Below are positions 42,848 to 50,981 of a stretch of 64,000 bases of DNA, one piece after another. The notes beneath the pieces were generated by a model. That model saw nothing but the letters and a program-made list of their open reading frames with translations. It ran no database searches and was not told where the DNA came from. The stretch is from NCBI RefSeq assembly GCF_042646205.1, contig NZ_JBHRTF010000002.1, forward strand, positions 620,001 to 684,000, in the 5' to 3' direction. Within the stretch, counting starts at the first letter, position 1. Every line of letters begins with the position of its first letter. The position numbers and the translations under genes are program-made. The stretch is from Cellvibrio fontiphilus_A (GTDB lineage: Bacteria; Pseudomonadota; Gammaproteobacteria; Pseudomonadales; Cellvibrionaceae).

Positions 42848-43972
42848 ATGTTTAGTTGCTTAAAAGCCTGGGTGCCACGGCTGGTGGCACTCACCGAGCG
42901 TTTTCCCTGGGTAATTCCCCTGTTTGGTTTTAGCTCGGGGTTGGCCAGTTTTTTTCTGGTAGAGCGCAAGGAGCAGCTGGCCCAGTTTATTGCGGTCTTT
43001 ATGCTGGTGAGCTGGGCTTGGCTCACCCTGGAGAAAGTATTGCGCCGCTCGGTGGCGCAGTGGTTTGGTGTGCAATTGCCGGCGCCGCTGCTGGGTTATT
43101 TCACCCAGTTGGTACATCAGGAAAGCCTGTTTTTTATTATCCCCTTTTTCTTTATCAGCACCGCCTGGAATACCGGGCAGAGTGTATTTACCAGCCTCTT
43201 GTTTATTGCTGCGCTGGTGTCGATTATCGATCCAATTTATTTCCGCTGGTTGTCCCTGCGCCGCTGGTTTTATCTGTGTTTTCACGGCATCACCCTGTTT
43301 GCGGTTTTGCTCACCGCCCTGCCGATTATTTTCCAACTGCCCACTGCCAAAACCTATGTGTGGTCACTGGCTATAGCGCTGGCCATCACCCTGCCCAGTG
43401 TTGCCGTTGAATTGCCCTGGCGCTGGTGGCAGCGGCTAGTGATTATTGGTGTAGTGGCGCTAATAACCCTGGCCATCGCCCTCAAAGTGCGCCCCTGGAT
43501 GCCCCCGGCGACCCTCTGGTTAACCCAGGCAGCGGTCAGTTCGCAGATTGATAGCAACACCCGCGCACCGTTAAACCAACTGAAAATAGTCGAGCAGCAA
43601 CAGCTGCAACGGGGGTTGTATGCCTATACCTCAATCCGTGCCCCGCGCGGTTTAAACGAGCGGATTTATCACGAGTGGCGACTCAATGGCCAACTGGTCG
43701 ATAAGGTGCCACTGGATATCAGTGGCGGGCGCGCCGCTGGCTATCGCGCCTGGTCGCACAAAATGAATTTTCCGCAACAGCCCCTTGGGCGCTGGCAAGT
43801 CAGGGTAGTGACCGAGACTGACCAATTAATCGGCATAGTGCGCTTCCGGGTGGTTGAACAGCGGGTGGGCGATACCGGCCAGCGCCGCGCTGCTAGCTCT
43901 GCCAGCTCCTCATTGCCCGCGCTGGCTCCCGATGCGGCGATGAAAGAAAAACTAAAAGCAATAACCGAGTAA
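42848..43972 (+). CDS. DUF5924/DUF2914 membrane protein
   Basis: About 374 residues. Six or seven hydrophobic helices fill residues 15-220 (WVIPLFGFSSGLASFFL; LFFIIPFFFISTAWNTG; VWSLAIALAITLPSVAVEL). A periplasmic domain of DUF2914 type follows: IYHEWRLNGQLVDKVPLDI, SGGRAAGYRAWSHK and LGRWQVRVVTETDQLIG. The tail is Ser/Ala-rich. Start uncertain: ATG 42848 and TTG 42833 each sit only one base after a GGAG. Function unknown; DUF2914 domains are thought to bind at the cell surface. Confidence 0.8.
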   Translation: MFSCLKAWVPRLVALTERFPWVIPLFGFSSGLASFFLVERKEQLAQFIAVFMLVSWAWLTLEKVLRRSVAQWFGVQLPAPLLGYFTQLVHQESLFFIIPFFFISTAWNTGQSVFTSLLFIAALVSIIDPIYFRWLSLRRWFYLCFHGITLFAVLLTALPIIFQLPTAKTYVWSLAIALAITLPSVAVELPWRWWQRLVIIGVVALITLAIALKVRPWMPPATLWLTQAAVSSQIDSNTRAPLNQLKIVEQQQLQRGLYAYTSIRAPRGLNERIYHEWRLNGQLVDKVPLDISGGRAAGYRAWSHKMNFPQQPLGRWQVRVVTETDQLIGIVRFRVVEQRVGDTGQRRAASSASSSLPALAPDAAMKEKLKAITE

Positions 43973-44034
43973 TTCTGCGGCCACAACTTGCGTGCAATTA
44001 GCGTTTGAGACTATGGCTAGAGCACAAGAGTTAT

Positions 44035-44065
44035 TTGGAGCCGGGGGCCTTGCTGCGCCTATAAT
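44035..44065 (+). promoter_or_regulatory. Promoter of the glycosyltransferase operon
   Basis: A perfect -10 TATAAT at 44060-44065 with a weak -35 TTGGAG at 44035-44040 (19-base spacing). Transcription would start near 44072, which supports ATG 44094 and excludes an upstream start at 43992. Confidence 0.5.
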
Positions 44066-44093
44066 GCGCGCAACGTTTAAGGTAAACCTATCC

Positions 44094-45488
44094 ATGTCCT
44101 ATTTGCCGGTTACTCACCAGACTCGCGCTTGCGATCAGGCCCCTGATCACTCGCCTGCCGCCGCCTCAGCCGCGCCATCGCCCCTGCAGCGCAGCACCAG
44201 CTTGCGCATTGCCTTGCTGGGTTATCGCAGCCATCCGCATGTGGGCGGGCAGGGGATTTATCTCCAGTATTTGAGCAAAGCATTGGTGGATTTAGGGCAT
44301 GAGGTGGATGTTATTTCCGGCCCGCCTTACCCCGAATTAGATTCGCGTGTCAGGCTCATCAAGCTGCCGAGTTTGGATTTATACGCGCATCCCAACCCCA
44401 CGCGTGCACTCAAATTAAAACATTGTTTATCGCTCGCGGATTTTTACGAGTGGTGGAGTAAATTAAGTGGCGCCTTTGGTGAGCCTTATTGTTTTGGCCG
44501 TCGCTTGGTGAAATATTTCAAACAACACAATCCGCACTACGACATAGTGCATGACAACCAAAGCCTCTGTTACGGTTTGCTTGCGCTGCAAAAACGCGGC
44601 GTAAATATTATCGCCACCGTGCATCACCCCATCACCCAAGACCGCGATCTCGCCCTCGCTGCCGCCACTGAAAAAGGTCAGCGTTGGTTAATTAAACGCT
44701 GGTACAGTTTTTTGGGTATGCAAAAAACTGTGGTGCAAAAACTGCAGCATGTCATCACCGTGTCGCAACAATCCCGGCGCGATATTGCGCAGGCATTTGG
44801 TCGCCCAGCAGTAGAAATTCACGTGATTCCCAACGGTGTCGATACCAACATTTTTAAACCGCTTGCAGGGATTGCGCGTATTCCGCTTAGGTTAATTACC
44901 ACCGCGTCTTCTGACCAACCGCTAAAAGGTTTAAGCGTATTGCTGCGCGCCATCGCCGCGCTGCGCAGTGAATTTCCTGAACTGCAATTAGTGGTGATCG
45001 GAAAATTAAAAGAAAACGGCGAGACCCAAAAAGAATTACAAGCGTTGAACTTGCAAGAGAGTGTGCAATTTAAATCCGGCATCAGTAACAGTGAATTGGT
45101 GGAGCAATATGCTCACGCCAGCATTGCCATAGTGCCATCACTCTATGAAGGTTTTGGTTTGCCTGCAGCAGAGGCAATGGCCTGCGGTGTGCCATTAATT
45201 TGTAGCGATGGCGGTGCCTTGCCGGAAGTGGTGGGCGATGCCGCGCGCTTGGTGCGCGCCGGTAATACAGATGATTTGCAACAGGCATTACGCGATTTGT
45301 TGCTTGATAATCAAGCGCGTGAGCAATTAAGCGCAAAAGGGCGTGAGCATATCCTGCAACAATTAAGTTGGGATTGCGTAGGGAAAAAAATGGAACGTTT
45401 TTATTTCCAAGTTTTGAATCAGCAACAAGACGATCCGATTAGCAATCGTGAACTATCGGGTGAGCAAGTACAAAATGCTTACGATTAA
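44094..45488 (+). CDS. GT4 family glycosyltransferase
   Basis: 464 residues from the ATG at 44094. About 30 N-terminal residues are Ala/Pro/Ser-rich and poorly conserved-looking, then a GT-B fold: RIALLGYRSHPHVGGQGIYLQYLSKAL (acceptor domain), IVHDNQSLCYG, HVIPNGVDTNIFKP and the nucleotide-sugar site PSLYEGFGLPAAEAMACGVPLI with the family's EX7E pattern. It transfers a sugar from a nucleotide donor to an unknown acceptor. First of three tightly packed genes with a methyltransferase and an alpha/alpha-toroid protein. It overlaps the next gene by 14 bases. Confidence 0.9.
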   Translation: MSYLPVTHQTRACDQAPDHSPAAASAAPSPLQRSTSLRIALLGYRSHPHVGGQGIYLQYLSKALVDLGHEVDVISGPPYPELDSRVRLIKLPSLDLYAHPNPTRALKLKHCLSLADFYEWWSKLSGAFGEPYCFGRRLVKYFKQHNPHYDIVHDNQSLCYGLLALQKRGVNIIATVHHPITQDRDLALAAATEKGQRWLIKRWYSFLGMQKTVVQKLQHVITVSQQSRRDIAQAFGRPAVEIHVIPNGVDTNIFKPLAGIARIPLRLITTASSDQPLKGLSVLLRAIAALRSEFPELQLVVIGKLKENGETQKELQALNLQESVQFKSGISNSELVEQYAHASIAIVPSLYEGFGLPAAEAMACGVPLICSDGGALPEVVGDAARLVRAGNTDDLQQALRDLLLDNQAREQLSAKGREHILQQLSWDCVGKKMERFYFQVLNQQQDDPISNRELSGEQVQNAYD

Positions 45489-46317
45489 TTTTCGCGATTT
45501 TCCCTTGGCAGCGGGCGACCGCGTACTGGATCTTGGTTGTGGCGAAGGCCGCCATGTGATTAATGCTTATCTGCATGGTGATGTAGTCGCCATCGGTGTG
45601 GATTTAAACCATCGCGATTTGCTTACATCGCGTGAACGATTTGTACCCTTTGATCAAGCATCTGCCAATAAACATTTTTATTTGCAACAGGCAGATGCCA
45701 CCCGTTTGCCCTTTTCCGATCACAGTTTCGATAAAATTATTTGCAGCGAAGTGCTGGAACATATTCCGGCTTACCAAAGCGTATTAGCTGAAATTCAGCG
45801 CATACTCAAACCCGGTGGCTTGCTGGCTATTACCGTGCCGCGTGCATGGCCAGAAAAAATCTGCTGGTGGTTAAGTGAGGAATATCATCAGGTAGAAGGC
45901 GGCCATATTCGTATTTTTAACGGCGAGCATTTACGCCGCGAAATTGAACAGCAGTCCTTTCAATTTTATAAACGCCACTGGGCGCACGCACTGCATTCAC
46001 CCTTTTGGTGGATGAAATGTTTGTGGTGGAAAACGCAGGACACCAATCCGCTGATTAAACTTTATCACCGTTTATTGGTGTGGGATTTAATGGAAAAACC
46101 CTGGCTCACCCAAACGCTGGAAAAATTGCTGAATCCAATAATGGGAAAAAGTGTGGTGATGTATTTTAAAAAAATTGACTCCACCCTAAGCCTCCCCTTG
46201 GCAGGGGAGGAAATTACTCCTCCTGATGAAGAGAGAGTCCGAGAGAAAATTACTCCTCCCCCTTATGAAGGGGGAGGCAGGGAGGGGGTTATACAGTCAA
46301 GGGGCGGTGAGGCATGA
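45475..46317 (+). CDS. Class I SAM-dependent methyltransferase
   Basis: 280 residues. SAM-binding motif I DRVLDLGCGEGRHVI, then AIGVDL, FDKIICSEVLEHIP and LKPGGLLAITVP, a typical methyltransferase-11 pattern. ATG 45475 is used rather than GTG 45448. Residues from about 236 onward (after YFKKIDSTLS) are encoded by palindromic repeats of the type seen at 29177, giving a proline/glycine-rich tail such as TPPPYEGGGREGV, so the repeat appears to have replaced or extended the natural C-terminus. The stop overlaps the next ATG (ATGA). Substrate unknown; probably the product of the neighbouring glycosyltransferase or a quinone-like molecule. Confidence 0.88.
   Translation: MLTINFRDFPLAAGDRVLDLGCGEGRHVINAYLHGDVVAIGVDLNHRDLLTSRERFVPFDQASANKHFYLQQADATRLPFSDHSFDKIICSEVLEHIPAYQSVLAEIQRILKPGGLLAITVPRAWPEKICWWLSEEYHQVEGGHIRIFNGEHLRREIEQQSFQFYKRHWAHALHSPFWWMKCLWWKTQDTNPLIKLYHRLLVWDLMEKPWLTQTLEKLLNPIMGKSVVMYFKKIDSTLSLPLAGEEITPPDEERVREKITPPPYEGGGREGVIQSRGGEA
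46187..46292. repeat. Palindromic repeats inside the methyltransferase 3' end
   Basis: CCTCCCCTTGGCAGGGGAGG, then ACTCCTCC-type spacers and CTCCCCCTTATGAAGGGGGAG followed by GCAGGGAGGGGG. They belong to the same palindromic family as the cluster at 29177-29323 but here are read in frame as protein. Confidence 0.8.
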
Positions 46318-47384
46318 AAAATTTATTACTCACCAAAGGCTTTTTTCCCGCGCAGTTGTTGCGCCCGACCATCAATTATATTGTGCAAACCCAATTACCC
46401 AACGGCTGCATTCCCTGGTTTGTCAATGGCAAGGCTGATCCTTGGGATCATATTGAAGCGGCCATGGGTTTAACCATTGGCGGTGAATACGCCGCCGCAC
46501 GGCGCGCTTACCAATGGCTCATGCAAGAACAATTGCCCGATGGCAGTTGGTGGGCAAATTATTTGGGTGATGAAGCGGTGGATAAAAATCATCGCGAAAC
46601 CAATTTCATTGCTTATATTGCCACCGGCGTTTGGCATTATTTTTTAATCACGCAGGATGTAAAATTTTTGCGCGATTGTTTTCCTGCCGTGCAAAAAGCC
46701 ATCGATTTTGTATTGCGCTACCAAGCGCCGACTGGCGAAATTTATTGGGCTGTGGCGCAAGATGGCAGCGCTAAAAAAGATGCATTAGTCACAGCCTCCA
46801 GCTCCATTTATAAAAGCCTTGAATGCGCTATTTTATGTGCTGAACAATTGGGTGAGCCTGCCGCGCAATGGCGTGCGGCGCACCAAAAACTCGGCAATAC
46901 CTTACGCCATCATCCAGAATGTTTTGACCGCACCTGGGAACCCAAAACCCGTTTTTCCATGGATTGGTTTTATCCCATTCTTACCGGCGTGGTGGAAGGC
47001 AAAGCGGCGCAGCAGCGCATCGATGAAAAATGGAAAACTTTTGTCGAGCCGACTATTGGTTGCCGCTGTGTGAGCGATGAACCCTGGGTGACGGTTGCCG
47101 AATCCTGTGAACTCACGCTCGCATTATTAGCGGCTGGCGAACACGCGAAAGCCGTTAATTTATTTAGCTGGCTATTTCAATTTAAAGACGAAGATGGCGG
47201 TTATTGGACTGGCTATAATTTTCGCGACGATGTTATCTGGCCGCGCGAAAAAACCACCTGGACCGCCGGTGCGATTTTATTGGCAGCCGATGCCATCACC
47301 CAGCATACCGCTGCCGCCAATCTATTTTTGCAGTCGGCCTTATCACCCATCGCTTATGCGGAACCACTCACTACAGAACACTAG
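46314..47384 (+). CDS. Alpha/alpha-toroid (prenyltransferase-like) protein
   Basis: 356 residues, mostly helices with repeated aromatic and glycine motifs such as QLPNGCIPWFVNGKADPWDHIEAA, LPDGSWWANY, PTGEIYWAV and DEDGGYWTGYNFRDDVIWP. The spacing of these QxPxGxxxW elements resembles terpene-cyclase/prenyltransferase toroids and six-hairpin glycosidases. No DCTAE or DXDD cyclase motif was found, so the reaction is unknown. It is soluble-looking, with no signal peptide. Translationally coupled to the methyltransferase; the trio probably acts in one surface-glycan or glycolipid pathway. Confidence 0.75.
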   Translation: MKNLLLTKGFFPAQLLRPTINYIVQTQLPNGCIPWFVNGKADPWDHIEAAMGLTIGGEYAAARRAYQWLMQEQLPDGSWWANYLGDEAVDKNHRETNFIAYIATGVWHYFLITQDVKFLRDCFPAVQKAIDFVLRYQAPTGEIYWAVAQDGSAKKDALVTASSSIYKSLECAILCAEQLGEPAAQWRAAHQKLGNTLRHHPECFDRTWEPKTRFSMDWFYPILTGVVEGKAAQQRIDEKWKTFVEPTIGCRCVSDEPWVTVAESCELTLALLAAGEHAKAVNLFSWLFQFKDEDGGYWTGYNFRDDVIWPREKTTWTAGAILLAADAITQHTAAANLFLQSALSPIAYAEPLTTEH

Positions 47385-47386
47385 TT

Positions 47387-48112
47387 ATGCGTATTCCCCG
47401 AATTTTTACTGAACAGAATTTATTAAGCGGCGAGCTCATCCAATTGGAGGAGGCTGCATCCCATCACCTGAGCAAAGTGCTGCGTATGCAACCGGGCCGC
47501 GAATTAATTTTATTTAATGGCGCCGGCGGAGAATTTGCAGCGACCATTCACGATGTTACTAAAAAACATGTCACCGTGAGTGTTGCCGAACACAGCGTGG
47601 AAAACCGTGAATCGCCGCTGGAGTTAGAATTGGCGATTGGTATTTCACGCGGTGAACGGTTTGAATGGGTACTACAAAAAGCCACCGAGCTGGGCGTGAC
47701 CAAAATTACACCCCTTATTACCGAGCGCACCGAAGTAAAAATAGGCGGCGACCGCCAGGAAAAACTGCACGACCGCTGGCAGCAAATCCTTATCAGCGCC
47801 TGCGAACAGTGCCAGCGCAATTTATTACCCGTTTTACATTCGCCCGTACAAATTTCTGACTGGCTGCCACAAGTGAAATCCGATTTACGTTTTGTACTCC
47901 ATCACCGCGACAGCAAAACCCTACCGGCAGAGCAACAACCCGAAAGCGTCACACTATTAATCGGCCCCGAAGGCGGCCTAAGCGAACGCGAAATCGCCCA
48001 TGCACTGGAGCAGGACTTTAACGCGCTGACCTTAGGCCCAAGAGTATTACGCACTGAAACAGCACCAGTTGCTGCGATTAGTTTGGTGCAGTATTTGTGG
48101 GGGGATTTTTAA
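47387..48112 (+). CDS. rsmE: 16S rRNA m3U1498 methyltransferase
   Basis: 241 residues, SPOUT-fold RNA methyltransferase. It starts MRIPRIFTEQNL and shows HHLSKVLRMQPGRELILFNG (PUA-like domain), then the knot region LLIGPEGGLSEREIAHAL and LGPRVLRTETAPVAAISLVQ. It methylates N3 of U1498 in 16S rRNA using SAM. Only 2 bases separate it from the toroid gene stop, so it may be transcribed from the upstream operon. Confidence 0.95.
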   Translation: MRIPRIFTEQNLLSGELIQLEEAASHHLSKVLRMQPGRELILFNGAGGEFAATIHDVTKKHVTVSVAEHSVENRESPLELELAIGISRGERFEWVLQKATELGVTKITPLITERTEVKIGGDRQEKLHDRWQQILISACEQCQRNLLPVLHSPVQISDWLPQVKSDLRFVLHHRDSKTLPAEQQPESVTLLIGPEGGLSEREIAHALEQDFNALTLGPRVLRTETAPVAAISLVQYLWGDF

Positions 48113-48122
48113 TACTTAGAAA

Positions 48123-48590
48123 ATGAAAATATTTTTACTCACCCATGAACGCGAACTATTACGCCCCACAAACACCGGTGTGTTGGCAAAAAATGCTGCG
48201 CCGGAGATTGTAGAGCGAATAGTATGGGCGAGAAACGAACCTAACCCATTTTTGTTAGATGCAATCAATCAAGGTAATACGGTATTGCTTTACCCGGTTG
48301 ATGATGCCGATGTTGCACCGATAGAATCCTTTGAAAATATCATTGTGCTGGATGCCACTTGGCAAGAAGCACGCAAAATATTTAATCGCAGCCCCTATCT
48401 AAAAAGTTTGCCCAGAGCACAAATTAACCCGCAGCAAATTTCCCGGTATCAGCTCAGACGCAATCAACCCGAGGGTGGTTTGTGTACCGCTGAGTGCGTA
48501 ATGGAAATACTCAAAGCAAAAAATCACACCGATATTGCCGCGTGTTTGAATGCAGCGTTCGCGATTTTCAATTCAAAAATCTGCAATTAA
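48123..48590 (+). CDS. DTW-domain protein (tRNA acp3U synthase-like)
   Basis: 155 residues: VLDATWQEARKIFNRSPYLKSLPRAQINP (DTW region), QISRYQLRRNQPEGGLCTAECV. DTW-domain enzymes such as TapT transfer the aminocarboxypropyl group of SAM to uridine 47 of tRNA. The protein is short and starts directly at MKIFLLTHERELLRPTNTG, without the CxxC zinc-binding N-terminus seen in many members, so it belongs to a short subgroup. 10 bases after rsmE. Confidence 0.85.
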   Translation: MKIFLLTHERELLRPTNTGVLAKNAAPEIVERIVWARNEPNPFLLDAINQGNTVLLYPVDDADVAPIESFENIIVLDATWQEARKIFNRSPYLKSLPRAQINPQQISRYQLRRNQPEGGLCTAECVMEILKAKNHTDIAACLNAAFAIFNSKICN

Positions 48591-48629
48591 TGTAGGTTGG
48601 GGTGAGGCACGAACCCCAACATAACAGGC
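48591..48629. repeat. Short palindromic repeat element
   Basis: GTTGGGGT at 48596 and ACCCCAAC at 48613 flank GAGGCACGA; the whole reads as a TAGGTTGGGGTGAGGCACG-type element right after the DTW gene. It resembles the element at 53195 and could act as a terminator for converging genes. Confidence 0.6.
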
Positions 48630-48688
48630 TACAACACAAACCAAATATCCAATTTTTCAATCTCTACCCAATTATTTTTAATCGCAAG

Positions 48689-49603
48689 TCAGTGCCCTTC
48701 AAAAATCAACGATCGATGCGTTGCAAACCCTGCTTGTGCGCCATCGCCAATCGCGAAGGTGACGCTGCCCATGGGGCGGGCAAGGTCGCCGCAGGCGAAT
48801 ACGCCGGGGACGGAGGTTTGTTTGAGTTCATCGGTTTTGATGTAAAAACCAATTGGGCTTTCTGCAATTTCACAACCTAAATCCTGCGCGATGCGGTTTG
48901 AAGGTTGCGTGAGTGATGCGACAAATAATCCTGTTAATTCCACCAAGCGCCCATTGGCGAGTTTCACAATAATTGATTGCTCGCCCGCTACTTCTGTCAC
49001 GGTTTCTGTTTGGATAGTCACACCGCGTGCGGCGAGTTGTGCGCATTGTTCTGCGTTGGGCGTGAAGCAATTGTTGGTGAATAAGGTGGTGGGGCCCCAA
49101 TCGGGAATCAGCATGGCTTGATGGAAAGACGCTTCGCTGATGGCGAGCACGCCGAGTGCGCCCTCGTTTAATTCGTAGCCGTGGCAGTAGGGACAGTGGA
49201 ATACGGTTTTGCCCCAGCGGTCTTGCAAACCGGTGATGGCGGGCAGGTGGTCGCTCACACCGGTGGCGAGGATCAACCGCTTGGCGGTGAAGGTGTTGTT
49301 GCCGATTTTGTTGTCAGCGATAGTGACAGTAAAACGCTCGCCGGTTTTTTCAGCGGAATCGACCAAGCCTTGTAACCATGTCAGGTTGGGGTACTCCAGC
49401 AACTGCGCTTTGGCTTCTTCGGCGATGGCGCTGGGCGATTTGCCATCTTGCCCGAGCAAGCCGTGCGAGTGGGATGCAAAACGGTTGCGGCGCACACCGC
49501 CATCAATCACCAACACACGGCGGCGGCCGCGCGCGAGTTGCAGTGCCGCGGCCATACCGGCGTAGCTACCGCCAATCACAATCACATCGTAAGTGGTTTG
49601 CAT
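48689..49603 (-). CDS. Thioredoxin-reductase-like FAD/NAD(P) oxidoreductase
   Basis: 304 residues with the FAD dinucleotide motif VIVIGGSYAGMAAALQLARG, an active-site CPYC (FHCPYCHGYELN), a second nucleotide-binding region (GVLAISEASFHQAMLI, atypical for GxGxxG) and the FAD-binding GVFACGDLARPMGSVTFAIGDG. This is the thioredoxin-reductase-like group seen next to Rrf2 regulators. Electron acceptor unknown. GAGGTAACC precedes the ATG, and the regulator gene ends 9 bases upstream, so they form an Rrf2-oxidoreductase operon. Confidence 0.88.
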   Translation of the reverse strand: MQTTYDVIVIGGSYAGMAAALQLARGRRRVLVIDGGVRRNRFASHSHGLLGQDGKSPSAIAEEAKAQLLEYPNLTWLQGLVDSAEKTGERFTVTIADNKIGNNTFTAKRLILATGVSDHLPAITGLQDRWGKTVFHCPYCHGYELNEGALGVLAISEASFHQAMLIPDWGPTTLFTNNCFTPNAEQCAQLAARGVTIQTETVTEVAGEQSIIVKLANGRLVELTGLFVASLTQPSNRIAQDLGCEIAESPIGFYIKTDELKQTSVPGVFACGDLARPMGSVTFAIGDGAQAGFATHRSLIFEGH

Positions 49604-49612
49604 GCGGTTACC

Positions 49613-50101
49613 TCACTCTGCATCTGCCGCGTCATCAGCGGGAAAAAGGGAATGTTCATGGGTGCCGGAAAACCCGCGCGCTTGCATACGCTGGTGGAAA
49701 TCGGCGCTGAGTTGGGCGAGGGTAACGGTGCGGAAGCGCGCCAGCAGCAGCGCTTCGGCCTCGGCAAAAGCGTTGTTGAGCGCGTTGTTGACGGCCTCTT
49801 CCACCAAGCATCCGGGCGATTCGGTGCGGTTGCCCATCGCCAGTAATGTCGGCTCGTCCAGCGCTTGGTAGATGTCGTGCAGGGTGATGGTGTCTAGCTC
49901 GCGGCAGAGTTTCCAACCGCCGCCGTGGCCTTTTTCCGAGCAGACCAGTTGATGCTCACGCAGCCCGGCGAGCACCCGGCGGATCACCACCGGGTTGGTC
50001 TTCATCATCTTCGCCAGCGCGTCCGAGGTCATGGGCGTACCCACCTCGGCCATATGCAGGAGGACGTGCAGCACGCCCGAGAGTCTGGAATCGCGTTTCA
50101 T
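49613..50101 (-). CDS. Rrf2-family transcriptional regulator
   Basis: 162 residues. Winged helix at the N-terminus (MTSDALAKMMKTNPVVIRRVLAGLREHQLVCSEKGHGGGWKL) and the Rrf2 dimerisation helix with the sensor loop MGNRTESPGCLVEEAVNNAL. Only one cysteine is seen in the loop where Fe-S members have three, so it may be a thiol or NO-type sensor rather than an Fe-S protein. AAGAGGTGATAC precedes the ATG. A perfect palindrome lies just downstream of its -10, suggesting autorepression together with the oxidoreductase. Confidence 0.9.
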   Translation of the reverse strand: MKRDSRLSGVLHVLLHMAEVGTPMTSDALAKMMKTNPVVIRRVLAGLREHQLVCSEKGHGGGWKLCRELDTITLHDIYQALDEPTLLAMGNRTESPGCLVEEAVNNALNNAFAEAEALLLARFRTVTLAQLSADFHQRMQARGFSGTHEHSLFPADDAADAE

Positions 50102-50136
50102 GTATCACCTCTTATTCGCCGGATGTTACGGCGGAA

Positions 50137-50165
50137 TTTCACGTAACTAAATCAGTTACGTGAAA
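50137..50165. promoter_or_regulatory. Rrf2 operator palindrome
   Basis: TTTCACGTAACT, 5-base spacer AAATC, AGTTACGTGAAA: a perfect 12-bp inverted repeat, starting 36 bases upstream of the rrf2 ATG. A further half-site GTTACGTGA is at 50202-50210. Confidence 0.85.
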
Positions 50166-50193
50166 AGGTAATCCATAAAATCGACTTATGCAA
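50165..50193 (-). promoter_or_regulatory. Promoter of the rrf2-oxidoreductase operon
   Basis: On the minus strand TTGCAT (50193-50188), 17-base spacer, TACCTT (50170-50165). The operator palindrome begins at the last base of the -10 and covers the start site, fitting repression. Confidence 0.6.
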
Positions 50194-50283
50194 CTTTTAT
50201 TGTTACGTGATTGGGGTGTGTGTTTGATGGGGATAGTTAAAGGCTGGTCTTGGTGGTAGTGTGATTTTTATTGTTCAGAACCC

Positions 50284-50643
50284 TTAGGTTCCCGTGCAAC
50301 TGTTCCAATTAGGCATTGGGTGATCAAAAAGACCTTTTTTGGGTTCTATATCCCGCTGCATTTTTATCAGTTTTCCATTCTCATCAACTTTGACGCATGC
50401 ATACAATATTTCTGAGCCATTTTCCTTGTAAGAAAAATACACAGTAGCAAATAAGTTTCCATTCACTTCACTAACCTGTAGTTGACGATAAGGTGAAAGC
50501 TCTAATTGACCTAAATCAGAATATTTTAGTTTGATGTGTTGCAGTGAACTAAAAATCACTGCAGTTTTATCAAACGAAAACAACTCACCAGCAAACAATG
50601 GTTGAGAGGCTGCAATGATTGCCACTGATAATAGTTTCTTCAT
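50284..50643 (-). CDS. Small periplasmic or secreted protein of unknown function
   Basis: 119 residues. Signal peptide MKKLLSVAIIAASQPLFAGE; mature part beta-rich (YRQLQVSEVNGNLFATVYFSYKENG) with two cysteines (ILYACVKV and NWNSCTG) that could form a disulfide. AAGGAAAA precedes the ATG. AT-rich compared with the chemosensory genes. No family recognised; it stands alone at the edge of an accessory stretch. Confidence 0.7.
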   Translation of the reverse strand: MKKLLSVAIIAASQPLFAGELFSFDKTAVIFSSLQHIKLKYSDLGQLELSPYRQLQVSEVNGNLFATVYFSYKENGSEILYACVKVDENGKLIKMQRDIEPKKGLFDHPMPNWNSCTGT

Positions 50644-50703
50644 ATTTTTTCCTTAAAACTGAATTGTATGGTGCTAGCCTTAGTGGGTTTAGATTTTTTT
50701 GAG

Positions 50704-50871
50704 CTAAAAACGCTTAGTTTGTTTGCCAATATAGTAGGCAGCAACTATGCAGAGTACGCCGAGCAAAATTATCGGAAATCCCTCTGCCAGCCCAGCACGA
50801 AATAAGCCTTTAATGATAATCACTGTTCCGATTACATAAAGCCATAAAACAAATCCATTTATTTTATTCAT
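50704..50871 (-). CDS. Candidate 55-residue membrane protein
   Basis: ATG at 50871 to TAG at 50704. It starts MNKINGFVLWLYVIGTVIII, has a polar turn (KGLFRAGLAEG) and a second helix (FPIILLGVLCIVAAYYI) and ends KQTKRF, giving two membrane helices with a basic C-terminus. No good ribosome-binding site is visible, which lowers confidence. AT-rich, between two AT-rich genes on the same strand. Function unknown. Confidence 0.5.
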   Translation of the reverse strand: MNKINGFVLWLYVIGTVIIIKGLFRAGLAEGFPIILLGVLCIVAAYYIGKQTKRF

Positions 50872-50981
50872 AATTCAATTTTGTTGTTTATTTGCAGAAG
50901 TGGAAGTTAGTATTTAAGTGGGTTGGGAAGTAATGCAAATATTTTTTAATTGGATGAAATTATTTGGCATGGCCACCCAAC

